A DNA stretch of 64,000 nucleotides, taken from assembly GCF_005860765.1 (NCBI RefSeq), contig NZ_VCEI01000031.1, positions 1 through 64,000 on the forward strand. Reading direction: 5' to 3'. The translations under genes were made by a program, and so were the position numbers. Below, piece after piece: positions 15,747 to 25,342 of the stretch. The DNA comes from Dyadobacter sediminis (GTDB taxonomy: Bacteria > Bacteroidota > Bacteroidia > Cytophagales > Spirosomataceae). Within the stretch, counting starts at the first letter, position 1; every line of letters starts with the position of its first letter. The notes under the pieces were generated by a model. That model saw only the letters and a list, made by a program, of their open reading frames with translations, had not been told where the DNA came from and searched no databases.

Positions 15747-17039
15747 TCAGCTTTCCGCATTGGCTGCCGGCGAAGACGACGGAGGCGGATTGCCGGATTC
15801 ATTCTTCTTTTTGGATTTGTTGCGGTACCGGCGGTAAGGCTTTTTCTTGAATTCCGGAGCTGCTTCTGCCTTTACATCGGTTTCTTCCTCTCTCCGTTCT
15901 TCCCTTCTCCGTCCTACCCTTTCTCCTTCCCTTCTTATTTCCGCTTTTTCTTCAGCTACTTCGTGTACAGGTTCTCCGAGTAAAAAGCCGTAAGGTTCAA
16001 GGCTCGGAATCGTATCCAGAACGACTTTCAGAATGGCGGTAACAGGTAACGCAAGGATTAATCCGGAAAGTCCCCACAATTGTCCGCCCAGAAACAAGGC
16101 AACAATGGCTGCAAGCGGGTTCACACTCACTTTCGACCCGACAATGTTGGGTGTTATAAAATTTCCTTCCAGAAACTGCACAAAGCTCATCACGCCGATC
16201 ACGCCGACTGCATACCACGGTGAATCCATGGTAACAATGCTCAGCAAAGCAGGAAGTATGGAACCGATCAGTATGCCGATATAAGGGATCAAAATCAGGA
16301 ACCCGGCCAGAAATCCGAAGAAAATGGCATGCGGAATGCCAAGGATCAGCAAGCCGATGCTGTTCAGAACACCGACAATGAGAATAACCAGAAACAATCC
16401 GGAAAGATAGCTCTGGATTACTTCATAGATTTTCTTCAGAAGCAGATTCAGTTCATCATTGGAAACATTGGTAACGGCCTTGTGAACAAAACGCCTGAAG
16501 AAATCGCGGTACAAAAGGAAAAAGAAGATGTATAAAGGAATCAGGATGAATGTGGAAATGGCTCCCGTTGTTGTAACCAGTGTGTTCAACAGAACGGCCC
16601 TTCCTTCGCTCAATGCATTGATCAGATACTTTTTTGCCTCGCTGACCTGCTGGCTCCGGCTAACGTTCAGATAGCGTTCGCCCATTGTAAGCGCTTGGTC
16701 CAGAATGGTTTCTGCCTTTTCAGTTATTCTGGGAAGCTCCTCTGCAAAACTCCCGATCTGGATCGAAACGACATAAACCAGAATGGTGATCACAACGAAC
16801 AAAGCCAGTATGCTGAGCAAAATAGCCCCGATCCGCGGCACACGGTGACGTTCCAGCCATGCACAGACCGGATGCAGCAAAATGGCCAGCAAAATTGAAA
16901 ATGCAAGTGGAATGATTGTTTCCCGCAATGTAAACAGAATATACACCGTTGCAATAAGCGCCACAAGTATGCTGGCCAGCTTCAGGTAAGCAGGTGTTTC
17001 TCTATCTTTGTTTGGGAGTGGACGTAATGTTGAATTCAT
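15747..17039 (-). CDS. AI-2E family transporter (PerM-like permease)
   Basis: A 430-residue membrane protein with about eight helices and typical family segments: an N-terminal pair of helices (IPLAFSILLAILLHPVCAWL), a central periplasmic region, and LVILIVGVLNSIGLLILGIPHAIFFGFLAGF followed by PYIGILIGSILPALL. Members export AI-2 or other small molecules or act as Na+/H+ antiporters, so substrate is unclear. The last 65 residues form a highly charged tail rich in R, E and K, likely cytosolic. Its ATG overlaps head-to-head with that of the next gene at a CATG. Confidence 0.88.
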   Translation of the reverse strand: MNSTLRPLPNKDRETPAYLKLASILVALIATVYILFTLRETIIPLAFSILLAILLHPVCAWLERHRVPRIGAILLSILALFVVITILVYVVSIQIGSFAEELPRITEKAETILDQALTMGERYLNVSRSQQVSEAKKYLINALSEGRAVLLNTLVTTTGAISTFILIPLYIFFFLLYRDFFRRFVHKAVTNVSNDELNLLLKKIYEVIQSYLSGLFLVILIVGVLNSIGLLILGIPHAIFFGFLAGFLILIPYIGILIGSILPALLSIVTMDSPWYAVGVIGVMSFVQFLEGNFITPNIVGSKVSVNPLAAIVALFLGGQLWGLSGLILALPVTAILKVVLDTIPSLEPYGFLLGEPVHEVAEEKAEIRREGERVGRRREERREEETDVKAEAAPEFKKKPYRRYRNKSKKKNESGNPPPSSSPAANAES

Positions 17040-17877
17040 GAATAAATTAATGTATCTGTGGTATGCGGTAAAAACGGTTTTGTGTACTTGTCAGCCGGAT
17101 CATAGCATCAATAATTTCGAAAAGGTAAAATCCCATTATCAGATCAAAAAAATCGGTACGCTCCCGGCGGTTGCTGCTGAAAGTTCGGGGCTTGCTGCAG
17201 GTAACGGAGAAAATTCATTCTGGACTCATAATGACAGTGGCGGAAAAGCAGAACTTTATGAGTTCAATCTTTCCGGAAAATTGCTTTCAACAAAAACTGT
17301 TCCCGGTGCAAAAAATATGGATTGGGAAGACTTGGCAAAAGATCCGGAAAACAACATCTATATCGGAGATTTCGGCAATAACGCAGGAAACAGAAAGTCT
17401 TTTGACATTTACAGGATTCCGCCCGATCAGAATGCTACGGAAAAAATCACTTTTGAATATGCCGCCCAGAAAGGTACATCCGGAGCTTCGGATATACCGG
17501 AATTCGATTGCGAGGCATTTTTTTATCATGATAAAAATCTATACCTTTTTTCGAAAAACTGGACCAAAGACAAACAGGTAAAACTGTACCGCCTGCCTGC
17601 AGAAAAGGGGAACCACAGCCTCTCGCCTGTTGACAGCATTTATATAGATGCGCTCGTGACTTCTGCAGACATCAGCCCGGACGGTAAAACTTTTGCTGTT
17701 CTGACTTATGGAAAAGTACTTTTATTCGGAGTAAGCGGGAATGAAATCAACTTTAAAAAGCCGCTTGGCTGTTTCCGGCTGGTGAAAATGCAGAATGAAG
17801 CCATTCTCTTTTTGAATAATACCGACATGCTGGTTACAAACGAACAAGGCAGTATTTACCGAATTACTTATCGCTGA
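17038..17877 (+). CDS. secreted beta-propeller-like protein
   Basis: About 279 residues from the ATG at 17038; an upstream in-frame start at 17008 would overlap the permease coding region. The N-terminus is short and hydrophobic with an LCTC segment that could be a weak lipobox. The rest has repeated strand motifs (SFWTHNDSGGKAELYEFN, DPENNIYIGDFGNNAG, SADISPDGKTFAVLTYGKVLLF) like YVTN or SdiA-type propellers of Bacteroidota. No catalytic residues are recognised. It lies alone between a permease and a response regulator gene. Confidence 0.65.
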   Translation: MNKLMYLWYAVKTVLCTCQPDHSINNFEKVKSHYQIKKIGTLPAVAAESSGLAAGNGENSFWTHNDSGGKAELYEFNLSGKLLSTKTVPGAKNMDWEDLAKDPENNIYIGDFGNNAGNRKSFDIYRIPPDQNATEKITFEYAAQKGTSGASDIPEFDCEAFFYHDKNLYLFSKNWTKDKQVKLYRLPAEKGNHSLSPVDSIYIDALVTSADISPDGKTFAVLTYGKVLLFGVSGNEINFKKPLGCFRLVKMQNEAILFLNNTDMLVTNEQGSIYRITYR

Positions 17878-17964
17878 TATTATGTTTGTGTTAACATTGT
17901 CCCGAAACATATAATCTGAACGTCACATCCGCTAATTTCATGCTGCGTTTTAATAATTAACTCA

Positions 17965-18672
17965 ATGAGCACCGCTAAATCTGCCTCATCAGCCCCGAAA
18001 GTTCTGGTTGTTGATGATGACTCTGATATTGTTGAACTTCTGGAATACAATCTCAATAAGGAAGGCTACAACGTTCTGACTGCCTGTAACGGCAAGAAAG
18101 CAATTGAAATTGCCAGAACATTCATTCCGGACCTGATCCTGCTGGACATTATGATGCCTCAGATGGACGGCATTGAAACCGGACGGATGCTGCGCCAGAA
18201 CCCGGATATCAGAAATACTTACATTCTTTTTCTAACGGCCCGTTCCGAGGAATATTCGGAAGTTGCGGCTTTTGAAGTGGGTGCCGACGATTACATTACA
18301 AAGCCGATCAAGCCGCGTGCGCTGATGAGCCGCATCAACGCATTGTTCCGCCGTGAAGCACAAAAAGCAGAATCCGGAGATCAGATCGATATTCTTGATT
18401 TATCCATCAACCGGAAAAACTATACGGTTACGCAGGATTCGGAAAAGTCTGTTGTTTTACCTAAAAAGGAATTTGAACTGCTGTTTTTTCTGGCCCAGAC
18501 GCCCGACAAGGTCTTCAGCCGGGACGAACTGCTTCAGAAAATCTGGGGCGCCGACATATACGTGCTGGAAAGAACCGTCGATGTGCATATCCGTAAACTG
18601 CGCGAAAAACTGGGCGACCGATATATCAAAACGCTGAAAGGAGTCGGCTACATGTTCAGTACGGAACAGTAA
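17965..18672 (+). CDS. OmpR/PhoB-family response regulator
   Basis: A 235-residue two-domain regulator. The receiver has the acidic pair D17-D18, phosphoacceptor D61 in LILLDIMMPQMDG, the switch threonine in FLTARSEE and the lysine in YITKPIKPR. The C-terminal winged helix is complete (LPKKEFELLFFLAQTP, then RTVDVHIRKLREKLGDRYIKTLKGVGYMF). It would activate or repress promoters after phosphorylation. No histidine kinase gene lies beside it, so its partner is encoded elsewhere. It is convergent with the AsmA-like gene, one base apart. Confidence 0.93.
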   Translation: MSTAKSASSAPKVLVVDDDSDIVELLEYNLNKEGYNVLTACNGKKAIEIARTFIPDLILLDIMMPQMDGIETGRMLRQNPDIRNTYILFLTARSEEYSEVAAFEVGADDYITKPIKPRALMSRINALFRREAQKAESGDQIDILDLSINRKNYTVTQDSEKSVVLPKKEFELLFFLAQTPDKVFSRDELLQKIWGADIYVLERTVDVHIRKLREKLGDRYIKTLKGVGYMFSTEQ

Positions 18673-18673
18673 G

Positions 18674-21154
18674 CTATTTCTCAATTTCATCCGGCTTGTT
18701 TTTGTCTTTTTCCTTGTCTTTCTTTTTGCGGAAAGCCAGTTTTATATTCACTTCGCCATTTTCATCAATAGCGCGGAGAAATATTTTTGAACCTTCTTTT
18801 TTCTCTTCATTATTGGGGTCAAGCACATAGGTTGAATCCCGCTTTTTAAGATTGCTGAGCGGTATCTGGATGTTGATATCTGTTTTGGTACCAAAGCTGT
18901 AAATACCGTCAATGTAAAGCGTAAGCACGTTGGATTCGATTTCCAGCGGCTGAATTTCTATTTCCTGTCCTTTCAGTATAAAGTCCGTCCGGATCGGCGC
19001 AAATTTTACGCGTTCAAAATTCCGGTTTTTAAAGATAAGCCGTTTCATTTTCATAAAAGGCTCAAAATTAATGATGTAGCCGTTTGTGAAATCGATCCGC
19101 AGATTTCCTTTCATCGTCGAAGGAACAAGCCGGACGTTGTTATTCAGCCTCGATTCGAAATTGAAATCCGTACTCAAAATGCCTTTCAGATTGTCGTGCG
19201 TAAACGTTTTCTGGCCAAAATTGTCAAAAGAATAAAAGACCGAATGGACATCTGCATTTGTAATTTTCCCTCTTACTGCCAGTCGCGGCAAAGGGCTTGC
19301 GCCTGAATTGTCCATTTCGCCGGAAATCCTGACCTTGCCTTTTCCAAATGCTTTCATTGTAAAATATTCGATGCTTACGGCATTGTTTTTAACTGTAAAC
19401 TGTCCTTTTACATCTTTGGCGTTGAAGTTGCGGTACTTAAGATTTTTGGAATCCAGCTTGGCAACAACCTGCATCTGATCAATGGCTTCATCCAGCAACT
19501 CCGAAAGTTTCAGCTTCTTTTTCCTTTTGACCATTGTTTTTCTAGGCGCCAGCAAGGTTTCAAGCCAGTTCAGTTTCCAGGTCGGAATATTGATATTTAC
19601 ATTGGCTGTCAGCAGCCTAGGCGAACCAAACAGATAAGGAACCAGATCCACGACAGTTCCCTGCAGATACATCATGTTTTGCCCGTCGGAAAGGCTGATT
19701 GCCGGAAATACGAGTACTTTTTCATTGAATGTAAAATCCCCTTTGATTTTAGCCAATTTTACTTGCCGCGGCAAATAATCCATGGATATGTTATTGAGCG
19801 CTACTTTTCCGCTCAGCTTTCCGTTAAAGCGTTCTTTTTTGGGATCATAAAAGTTCTTGAGACTTCCGTCAAAGTGAAAATCAATTTTCGCCGTTCCGTT
19901 GCGAAACCGGTAACGAACCGGATCCAGAAGCTCGTTCATGTTACTGGAATCGGCAGAAACGACGCCGTCCAGCTTGGCAACAGGATTGAAAAAATTGGTA
20001 ATGGCAAGGGAAAACTTGAACGGTATTTTTTCAAACATCCCGACAACATTCGGAGCAGTAATCCGCGAATTGTAAATGCTTGGAAACTGCGCGGTATCAG
20101 CCTGATTTGTAAAATGCCCCGTAGTCTGCATATTCCGCAGTACGCCGACAGGCAATTCATATTTGAACGGCTCCGTCTTGAAAAAAACGTCAACACGCGG
20201 CTGTTCGCCGTTCAGCTTTCCGTCCACTTTCACCTGCGTATCTACAGTAGCCTGAATACCAATGGAATCGAGCTGTTCCCGAAGTCTTCGTGTCAGGAGC
20301 GGCAATGCATTTTTGACAGCTATTTTCTTTACGCCGAAACTCAGGTTGAAAGCTCTTGTTGTGTCCGAAAAGTCAAACACTCCGTTAATGCCGATTTTAT
20401 CATGCGTTGCACTTTCCAGTGAAGATGGTGCAATCAGGAGTTTTTTGGTATTTTCATTATACGAAAGCGCCAGATCAAGCATGGCTTCCTGCTTGACCAG
20501 AAATCCGCCTTTCCGGGGCTTGAATGTAAGCCCGTCAAAGAAAACAGATCCGGTAAACCGGGCATTCGTAGCGGTATCCGTGACATTCGTTATGTTGACA
20601 GCGTCATGAAAAAGGGCACCGTAATATTTTTCTTTGACAGAATCGGAATAGCTGACCGCGAAATTGATAAATCTCAGGTTTCCAAGTTTCTTCACGATTC
20701 CGTCCCGATGGCCTACGTCGCGGTTAATGGTTGAATCCTGCGGCGAGGACCTGAAAATCGTAAGGTTCGAGTAGCCGTCCTTTTGTACAAACATTTTCAG
20801 GCTGCCATTCTGTAAAATCAGGTTTTTGATCTTGATATCACCTTTGTAAAAGTTCTGCAGGTCCAGCGCAACCTGCATGTATTCTGCTTCCAGAAATGGC
20901 TTTTTATGAATCTGATAAAGGCTGTCGGTCAGTCTTACATGCTCCATGGTAAAGTTCAGGCCGAACTGACCTTTAAACGGCCGAAACTTAAAATCCTCAA
21001 TTTCAAGGTGTCCGTTCAGGTTTTCATTCACCATTTCCTGGACCGTACGGAAGAATTTTTCTTTATTTCTGTAAACCCAAATTTCAACCGCGCCAAATAG
21101 AAAGAACGCACATAAAGCAACTACACCAAAGATTTTTAAAATTCTTGCAAACAT
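18674..21154 (-). CDS. AsmA-like inner membrane protein
   Basis: An 826-residue protein with one N-terminal membrane helix (LKIFGVVALCAFFLFGAVEIWVY) and a long periplasmic strand-rich region with AsmA/DUF3971-type features near both ends: an early NLNGHLEIEDFKFRPFKGQFGLNF, and a late RIDFTNGYIINFEPFMKMKRL followed by IEIQPLEIESNVLTLYIDGIY. AsmA-type proteins are bridge-like lipid transporters or modulators of outer membrane assembly. The C-terminus is lysine- and aspartate-rich (KKKDKEKDKNKPDE). It is monocistronic as far as seen. Confidence 0.8.
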   Translation of the reverse strand: MFARILKIFGVVALCAFFLFGAVEIWVYRNKEKFFRTVQEMVNENLNGHLEIEDFKFRPFKGQFGLNFTMEHVRLTDSLYQIHKKPFLEAEYMQVALDLQNFYKGDIKIKNLILQNGSLKMFVQKDGYSNLTIFRSSPQDSTINRDVGHRDGIVKKLGNLRFINFAVSYSDSVKEKYYGALFHDAVNITNVTDTATNARFTGSVFFDGLTFKPRKGGFLVKQEAMLDLALSYNENTKKLLIAPSSLESATHDKIGINGVFDFSDTTRAFNLSFGVKKIAVKNALPLLTRRLREQLDSIGIQATVDTQVKVDGKLNGEQPRVDVFFKTEPFKYELPVGVLRNMQTTGHFTNQADTAQFPSIYNSRITAPNVVGMFEKIPFKFSLAITNFFNPVAKLDGVVSADSSNMNELLDPVRYRFRNGTAKIDFHFDGSLKNFYDPKKERFNGKLSGKVALNNISMDYLPRQVKLAKIKGDFTFNEKVLVFPAISLSDGQNMMYLQGTVVDLVPYLFGSPRLLTANVNINIPTWKLNWLETLLAPRKTMVKRKKKLKLSELLDEAIDQMQVVAKLDSKNLKYRNFNAKDVKGQFTVKNNAVSIEYFTMKAFGKGKVRISGEMDNSGASPLPRLAVRGKITNADVHSVFYSFDNFGQKTFTHDNLKGILSTDFNFESRLNNNVRLVPSTMKGNLRIDFTNGYIINFEPFMKMKRLIFKNRNFERVKFAPIRTDFILKGQEIEIQPLEIESNVLTLYIDGIYSFGTKTDINIQIPLSNLKKRDSTYVLDPNNEEKKEGSKIFLRAIDENGEVNIKLAFRKKKDKEKDKNKPDEIEK

Positions 21155-21374
21155 GAACGGAGAAGGATTTAACGAATAGATGTATGTGTTAAACTACTGA
21201 ACAGCCGGTTACTGTATACCTCATACGCAAGGTCATTAATAACGTGCCAGAAATCATACCGTTTGCTGGATACAGGATCTTGCCGGCTTTAATTTCGATA
21301 TTCACGTCAAAATGTACTAATTTGGCGCACTATTTTGAAATACAGACATTTGTTATTTTAATTACTGCTGTAAA
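21155..21374. other. divergent regulatory gap upstream of lysS
   Basis: This 220-bp gap separates the divergent AsmA-like gene and lysS. Close matches to the Bacteroidota -7 element (TATTTTG near 21329) occur before lysS, but no exact TAnnTTTG was found. No RNA element is recognised. Confidence 0.3.
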
Positions 21375-23090
21375 ATGCTACTGAGCGAACAGGAAATATT
21401 ACGTCGTCAAAAACGGGAAGAACTGATGCGGTTAGGTATTGAACCTTATCCTGCCGAAGAATTTGTGGTAAATACTTACGCATCCGACATTACCAAGAAT
21501 TACGAAAACAACAAGATTGATTACAAGTATGTAACCATGGCCGGAAGGCTCATGGGCTTTCGTATTATGGGCAGTGCGGCCTTTGCCGAAATGCAGGACA
21601 GCACGGGCAGGATCCAGCTCTACTTCCGCCGCGACGACTTGTGCCCCGGTGAAGACAAAACGCTTTATAATACCGTTTTCAAGAAATTGCTGGATATCGG
21701 CGACATTATCGGCATTACAGGTTTTGTTTTTACTACGCAAACGGGCGAAATTTCCGTTCATGTCCAGGAATTTAAAATCCTTAATAAATCACTCCGTCCG
21801 TTGCCGGTTGTAAAACGGGACGAAGACGGGAATATATACGACGGCTTCACCGATCCCGAACTGCGCTACCGCCAGCGCTATGTCGATCTGATCGTAAATC
21901 CGGAAGTCCGGGATATTTTCATAAAAAGAGCCCGGATTATCACAACCATGCGCTCTTACTTTGATTCGAAAGGCTGGCTGGAAGTGGAAACGCCCGTGCT
22001 GCAGTCCATTCACGGTGGTGCGGCAGCAAGGCCGTTTGAAACACATCATAATGCGCTCGACGTTAATTTGTTTCTGCGTATCGCTACGGAGTTGCATTTG
22101 AAACGATTGATCGTAGGCGGTTTTGAAGGCGTTTACGAATTCGGCAAGCTTTTCAGGAATGAAGGCATGGACCGCACGCATAATCCGGAGTTTACAACCG
22201 TAGAATTGTATGTGGCATACAAGGATTATCTGTGGATGATGCAGATGACCGAACAGGTGCTGGAACAAGTAGCTATGGCCGTTAACGGAACCACAAAAGC
22301 GGTGTTCGGCGATAAAGAACTGAACTTTGCCGGCCCGTACCCGCGCCTGAGCATTACGGACGCCATTCTTCAGTATACGGGACTCAATGTGGACGAACTG
22401 GATGAAGCGGCCATTCGTGCAAAGTGCCGGGAATGGGGAATGGAAGTAAGCGAAAGCATGGGCAAGGGTAAATTAATTGATGAAATTTTTGGTGAGAAAG
22501 TTGAGGAAAATATTATCCAGCCCACATTCATCATTGATCATCCTGTTGAAATGTCTCCGCTTACAAAGAAACACCGTACCAAAAGCGGAATGGTGGAACG
22601 CTTTGAACTTTTCATTAACGGCAGGGAAATCGCAAATGCCTATTCCGAATTGAATGATCCGATCGAGCAGCGTGAACGCTTTGAAGACCAGCTTAAACTG
22701 AAAGAACGCGGCGACGACGAAGCCATGGAAATGGATGACGACTTTCTCCGTTCACTGGAATACGGAATGCCGCCTGCAGCGGGGATCGGGATCGGAATTG
22801 ACCGCCTTACAATGCTGCTGACCAATAATTCCAGCATTCAGGAAGTACTGTTTTTCCCGCATATGCGTCCTGAAAAGAAGCCTGAAATGGCCAAAGAAAC
22901 GGATTACATGAAAGCGGGCGTGCCTGCAGTATGGATTCCGGCTTTGCAAAAAATGAACATTCTGACCATTGAACAGCTGAAAGCAGCCAGTCCGAATAAA
23001 ATTTTCAATGATCTTGGCGGCATGCGGAAGAAGCTTAAAATAGAAGAAAAAATGCCTTTGCTGGACGAGATAAAAGCATGGGTTGAATAG
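21375..23090 (+). CDS. lysS: lysine--tRNA ligase, class II
   Basis: A 571-residue class II lysyl-tRNA synthetase that charges tRNA-Lys using ATP. The N-terminal OB fold binds the anticodon (VTMAGRLMGFRIMGSAAFAEMQD). Motif 2 is RNEGMDRTHNPEFT near residue 261, and motif 3 is GIGIGIDRLTML near 470. It has about 70 residues beyond motif 3, a helical C-terminal extension (PAVWIPALQKMNILTIEQLKAA) seen in Bacteroidota enzymes. A strong bidirectional terminator follows, so it is a single-gene unit. Confidence 0.96.
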   Translation: MLLSEQEILRRQKREELMRLGIEPYPAEEFVVNTYASDITKNYENNKIDYKYVTMAGRLMGFRIMGSAAFAEMQDSTGRIQLYFRRDDLCPGEDKTLYNTVFKKLLDIGDIIGITGFVFTTQTGEISVHVQEFKILNKSLRPLPVVKRDEDGNIYDGFTDPELRYRQRYVDLIVNPEVRDIFIKRARIITTMRSYFDSKGWLEVETPVLQSIHGGAAARPFETHHNALDVNLFLRIATELHLKRLIVGGFEGVYEFGKLFRNEGMDRTHNPEFTTVELYVAYKDYLWMMQMTEQVLEQVAMAVNGTTKAVFGDKELNFAGPYPRLSITDAILQYTGLNVDELDEAAIRAKCREWGMEVSESMGKGKLIDEIFGEKVEENIIQPTFIIDHPVEMSPLTKKHRTKSGMVERFELFINGREIANAYSELNDPIEQRERFEDQLKLKERGDDEAMEMDDDFLRSLEYGMPPAAGIGIGIDRLTMLLTNNSSIQEVLFFPHMRPEKKPEMAKETDYMKAGVPAVWIPALQKMNILTIEQLKAASPNKIFNDLGGMRKKLKIEEKMPLLDEIKAWVE

Positions 23091-23094
23091 TTAT

Positions 23095-23136
23095 AAAAGT
23101 AAAAATGCCGCAACGAATTGCGGCATTTTTACTTTT
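23095..23136. terminator. bidirectional intrinsic terminator between lysS and the cold-shock gene
   Basis: A perfect 19-bp stem: the left arm 23095-23113 (AAAAGTAAAAATGCCGCAA) and the right arm 23118-23136, with loop CGAA. A/T runs at both ends let it work on either strand, ending both convergent genes. Confidence 0.93.
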
Positions 23137-23152
23137 CGCAAAAAAAATACAA

Positions 23153-23347
23153 CTATATCTTTTTTACCTGCACAGCGTTTAGTCCTTTCTTGCCTTCAAC
23201 GACTTCGTATTCTACTTGATCGTTTTCACGGATAGTAAGTCCTCCCAATCCTGTCACATGGACAAAAATGTCTCTGTTTGTGTCGTCTTCAACGATGAAG
23301 CCGTATCCCTTAGCTTCATTGAAAAATTTTACAGTACCTGTTGGCAT
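23153..23347 (-). CDS. cold-shock protein, CspA family
   Basis: A 64-residue single-domain cold-shock protein. RNP1 is GYGFIVED and RNP2 is DIFVHVTG, with the usual opening GTVKFFNEAK. These proteins bind single-stranded RNA and DNA and act as RNA chaperones. Length is normal. It has a 5' region of several hundred bases before the divergent PspC-type gene, where a long structured leader might exist, as in other csp genes; I could not fold it here. Confidence 0.95.
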   Translation of the reverse strand: MPTGTVKFFNEAKGYGFIVEDDTNRDIFVHVTGLGGLTIRENDQVEYEVVEGKKGLNAVQVKKI

Positions 23348-23698
23348 AATAGTTGAAATAAAAAAATTGAAATAAGGTGAAAATACAAAGGGGTTGCAAG
23401 CGTTTCAGATTTAACCTCTTATAACGTTACCAAATAATTGAGGGAGGCTCAACCCATTGGCAAAAGAAATTTTGGTATTTTTAGTCAGGACATGCTGATT
23501 ATAATGAACAACTTACAAAACCTTCAATCACAAAGAAACAAAAATTGTTTGTAAAACAATTTATTTGAATAAAGAATTTGAAAACTTACGAGTAAGCGGT
23601 AAAGCAGTTTGGGAAGTCAATTTGAATTAAATTCAGGATTTGGATTGTATCTCAAAGCTAAAATCCTTAATTATGAATTAAATCTTGCAATAAAAGGT
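23348..23698. other. divergent gap upstream of cspA-like and PspC-like genes
   Basis: About 350 bp without a convincing gene. An in-frame extension of the PspC gene back to 23609 has no domain. A possible csp leader lies at the left; otherwise nothing is recognised. Confidence 0.4.
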
Positions 23699-23920
23699 AT
23701 GAACAGACTTCGGTATTACGTGGAAGACCAGATATTTGGTGTGTGTGCGAAGTTGGGCGAAAAGCTTAATTTCCCTGCCAGCAGTATACGGCTGTACTTT
23801 ATTTATGCAACCTTCATGACCTTTGGCTCGCCTATTATCCTGTATCTGATCATGGCTTTCTGGATGGAAATCCGTCAGCACTGGCGCAGGCATAACAGTC
23901 CCACTATTTGGGAGTTATAG
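23699..23920 (+). CDS. PspC domain protein
   Basis: A 73-residue protein from the ATG at 23699. It opens with a PspC-like block (VEDQIFGVCAKLGEKLNFPASSIRLYFIYATF) and one or two membrane helices (FGSPIILYLIMAFW). PspC proteins are membrane partners in envelope-stress responses; Bacteroidota carry many such short copies. Its 3' end overlaps that of the convergent glycosyltransferase gene by 17 bp. Confidence 0.8.
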   Translation: MNRLRYYVEDQIFGVCAKLGEKLNFPASSIRLYFIYATFMTFGSPIILYLIMAFWMEIRQHWRRHNSPTIWEL

Positions 23921-24929
23921 GATTTTTGATTCCTGTAAGCTGATAAAACCTGTGTTTTCCCAGCACAAAATACTCCCACACAACGCTTCTGTAATATAAC
24001 GGAGCACGGTAAGTTGTTCTCTTTGTTGATTTCAACAAAGCCGGTATCATTCCGTAAAAAGCAAAGTGCGCCCTGATAATGGCAATTACATCCGGCCATG
24101 CGCCTGTGGCCATAAACCGTACACTGGAAATCCCATCCAGAACCAGTCTTATAAAAACCGTTTTCCATCGCCGGCCTTTCGGCAGGTTCTTAAAAAGCAT
24201 GATGAGATTGTTCCTGTAATTCAGAAAGGTTTTCCTTGGATTGGACTTGTGAAGCGTTCCTCCGCCGACGTGGTAAACGACTGATTTTCCGCAGTACGTA
24301 ACCCGGTACTGCATGTTAAGCAACCGCCAGCACAAGTCGATTTCTTCCATGTGGGCAAAAAACTGTTCGTCAAACCCGGATGCTTCATGAAATGCTTTGG
24401 ACCTTATGAAAAGGCATGCACCCGTGGCCCAGAACACATCTTTTTCATCATCATACTGGCCGGAGTCCTCTTCCCGCGTATCGAAAATACGTCCGCGGCA
24501 GAACGGATAACCCAGATAATCCATGTAGCCACCGGCTGCACCTGCATATTCAAAATGTGTCGGAAGATCGTAGGAACGGATTTTAGGCTGGCATGCTGCA
24601 ATGTTCTGATCCGAGTCCATAAAGGCAATTACCGGCTCGATCCAGTTGCTCGTGACCTCAATATCGGAGTTCAGCAGTATGTAGTAATCTGCCGAAATAT
24701 GCCGGAGGGCTTCATTGTAACCTCCGGCATATCCGCGGTTTTCAGGAATCGAAAGCTTCCTGATTTCAGGATAATTTTCGTGCAGCCAACTGAGTGAATG
24801 GTCCGTGGAAGCATTATCTGCAACCCAGATATCGTATCCTTCTGAATACCGGATTACATATGGAAGAAACTTTTCAAGATAATGCTGACCGTTATAATTC
24901 AGGATTACAATCGCAACCGTGGAAGCCAT
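23904..24929 (-). CDS. glycosyltransferase family 2
   Basis: A 341-residue GT-A fold glycosyltransferase. The N-terminus has the nucleotide-sugar site (VAIVILNYNGQHYLEKF, then VADNASTDHS), followed by ENRGYAGGYNEALR and the metal-binding NSDIEV. Related enzymes (WbbL-like) add rhamnose or other sugars to surface polysaccharide. The C-terminal 100 residues contain amphipathic helices near the membrane. It lies 11 bp after ybaB on the same strand, so the two may be co-transcribed. The acceptor is not predictable. Confidence 0.9.
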   Translation of the reverse strand: MASTVAIVILNYNGQHYLEKFLPYVIRYSEGYDIWVADNASTDHSLSWLHENYPEIRKLSIPENRGYAGGYNEALRHISADYYILLNSDIEVTSNWIEPVIAFMDSDQNIAACQPKIRSYDLPTHFEYAGAAGGYMDYLGYPFCRGRIFDTREEDSGQYDDEKDVFWATGACLFIRSKAFHEASGFDEQFFAHMEEIDLCWRLLNMQYRVTYCGKSVVYHVGGGTLHKSNPRKTFLNYRNNLIMLFKNLPKGRRWKTVFIRLVLDGISSVRFMATGAWPDVIAIIRAHFAFYGMIPALLKSTKRTTYRAPLYYRSVVWEYFVLGKHRFYQLTGIKNPITPK

Positions 24930-24940
24930 TAAATTTCATT

Positions 24941-25288
24941 TTATTTCATAAACCCGCCAAGATCCAGTCCCGGGATGTTGGGTAGTACGCCGTCTGTTGC
25001 TTTCTGCAGGTGTTCTTTGATCTTAGGCTCAATATTCTCAAATGCCTTATTGACTGCCGCTACGATTAGATCCTGAAGCATTTCCTTGTCATCCGGATTA
25101 ATCAGGTCTTTATCCAGCTCAAGGCCGATCAGTTCCTTTTGTCCGTTAACCGTTGCTTTTACCATTCCGCCTCCGGATTCTGCAGTCTGCGTAATTACTT
25201 CCAGCTCATCCTGAGCTTCTTTCATACGGGACTGAAGGTCTTTCATTTTACCCATCAGGCCCATCATATCTGCCATATTTCCAAACAT
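24941..25288 (-). CDS. YbaB/EbfC nucleoid-associated protein
   Basis: A 115-residue protein with the YbaB pattern: an N-terminal methionine-rich helix (MADMMGLMGKMKDLQSRMKEAQ), then VKATVNGQKELIGLELD and DLIVAAVNKAFENI. These small dimers bind DNA and are often encoded near dnaX-recR, but here the neighbour is a glycosyltransferase gene. Length and motifs match well. Confidence 0.93.
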   Translation of the reverse strand: MFGNMADMMGLMGKMKDLQSRMKEAQDELEVITQTAESGGGMVKATVNGQKELIGLELDKDLINPDDKEMLQDLIVAAVNKAFENIEPKIKEHLQKATDGVLPNIPGLDLGGFMK

Positions 25289-25342
25289 ATCGCTGCTGTT
25301 AAGTTTTACGCTGGTATAAGACCATTTTGATTAAAATGGTTC

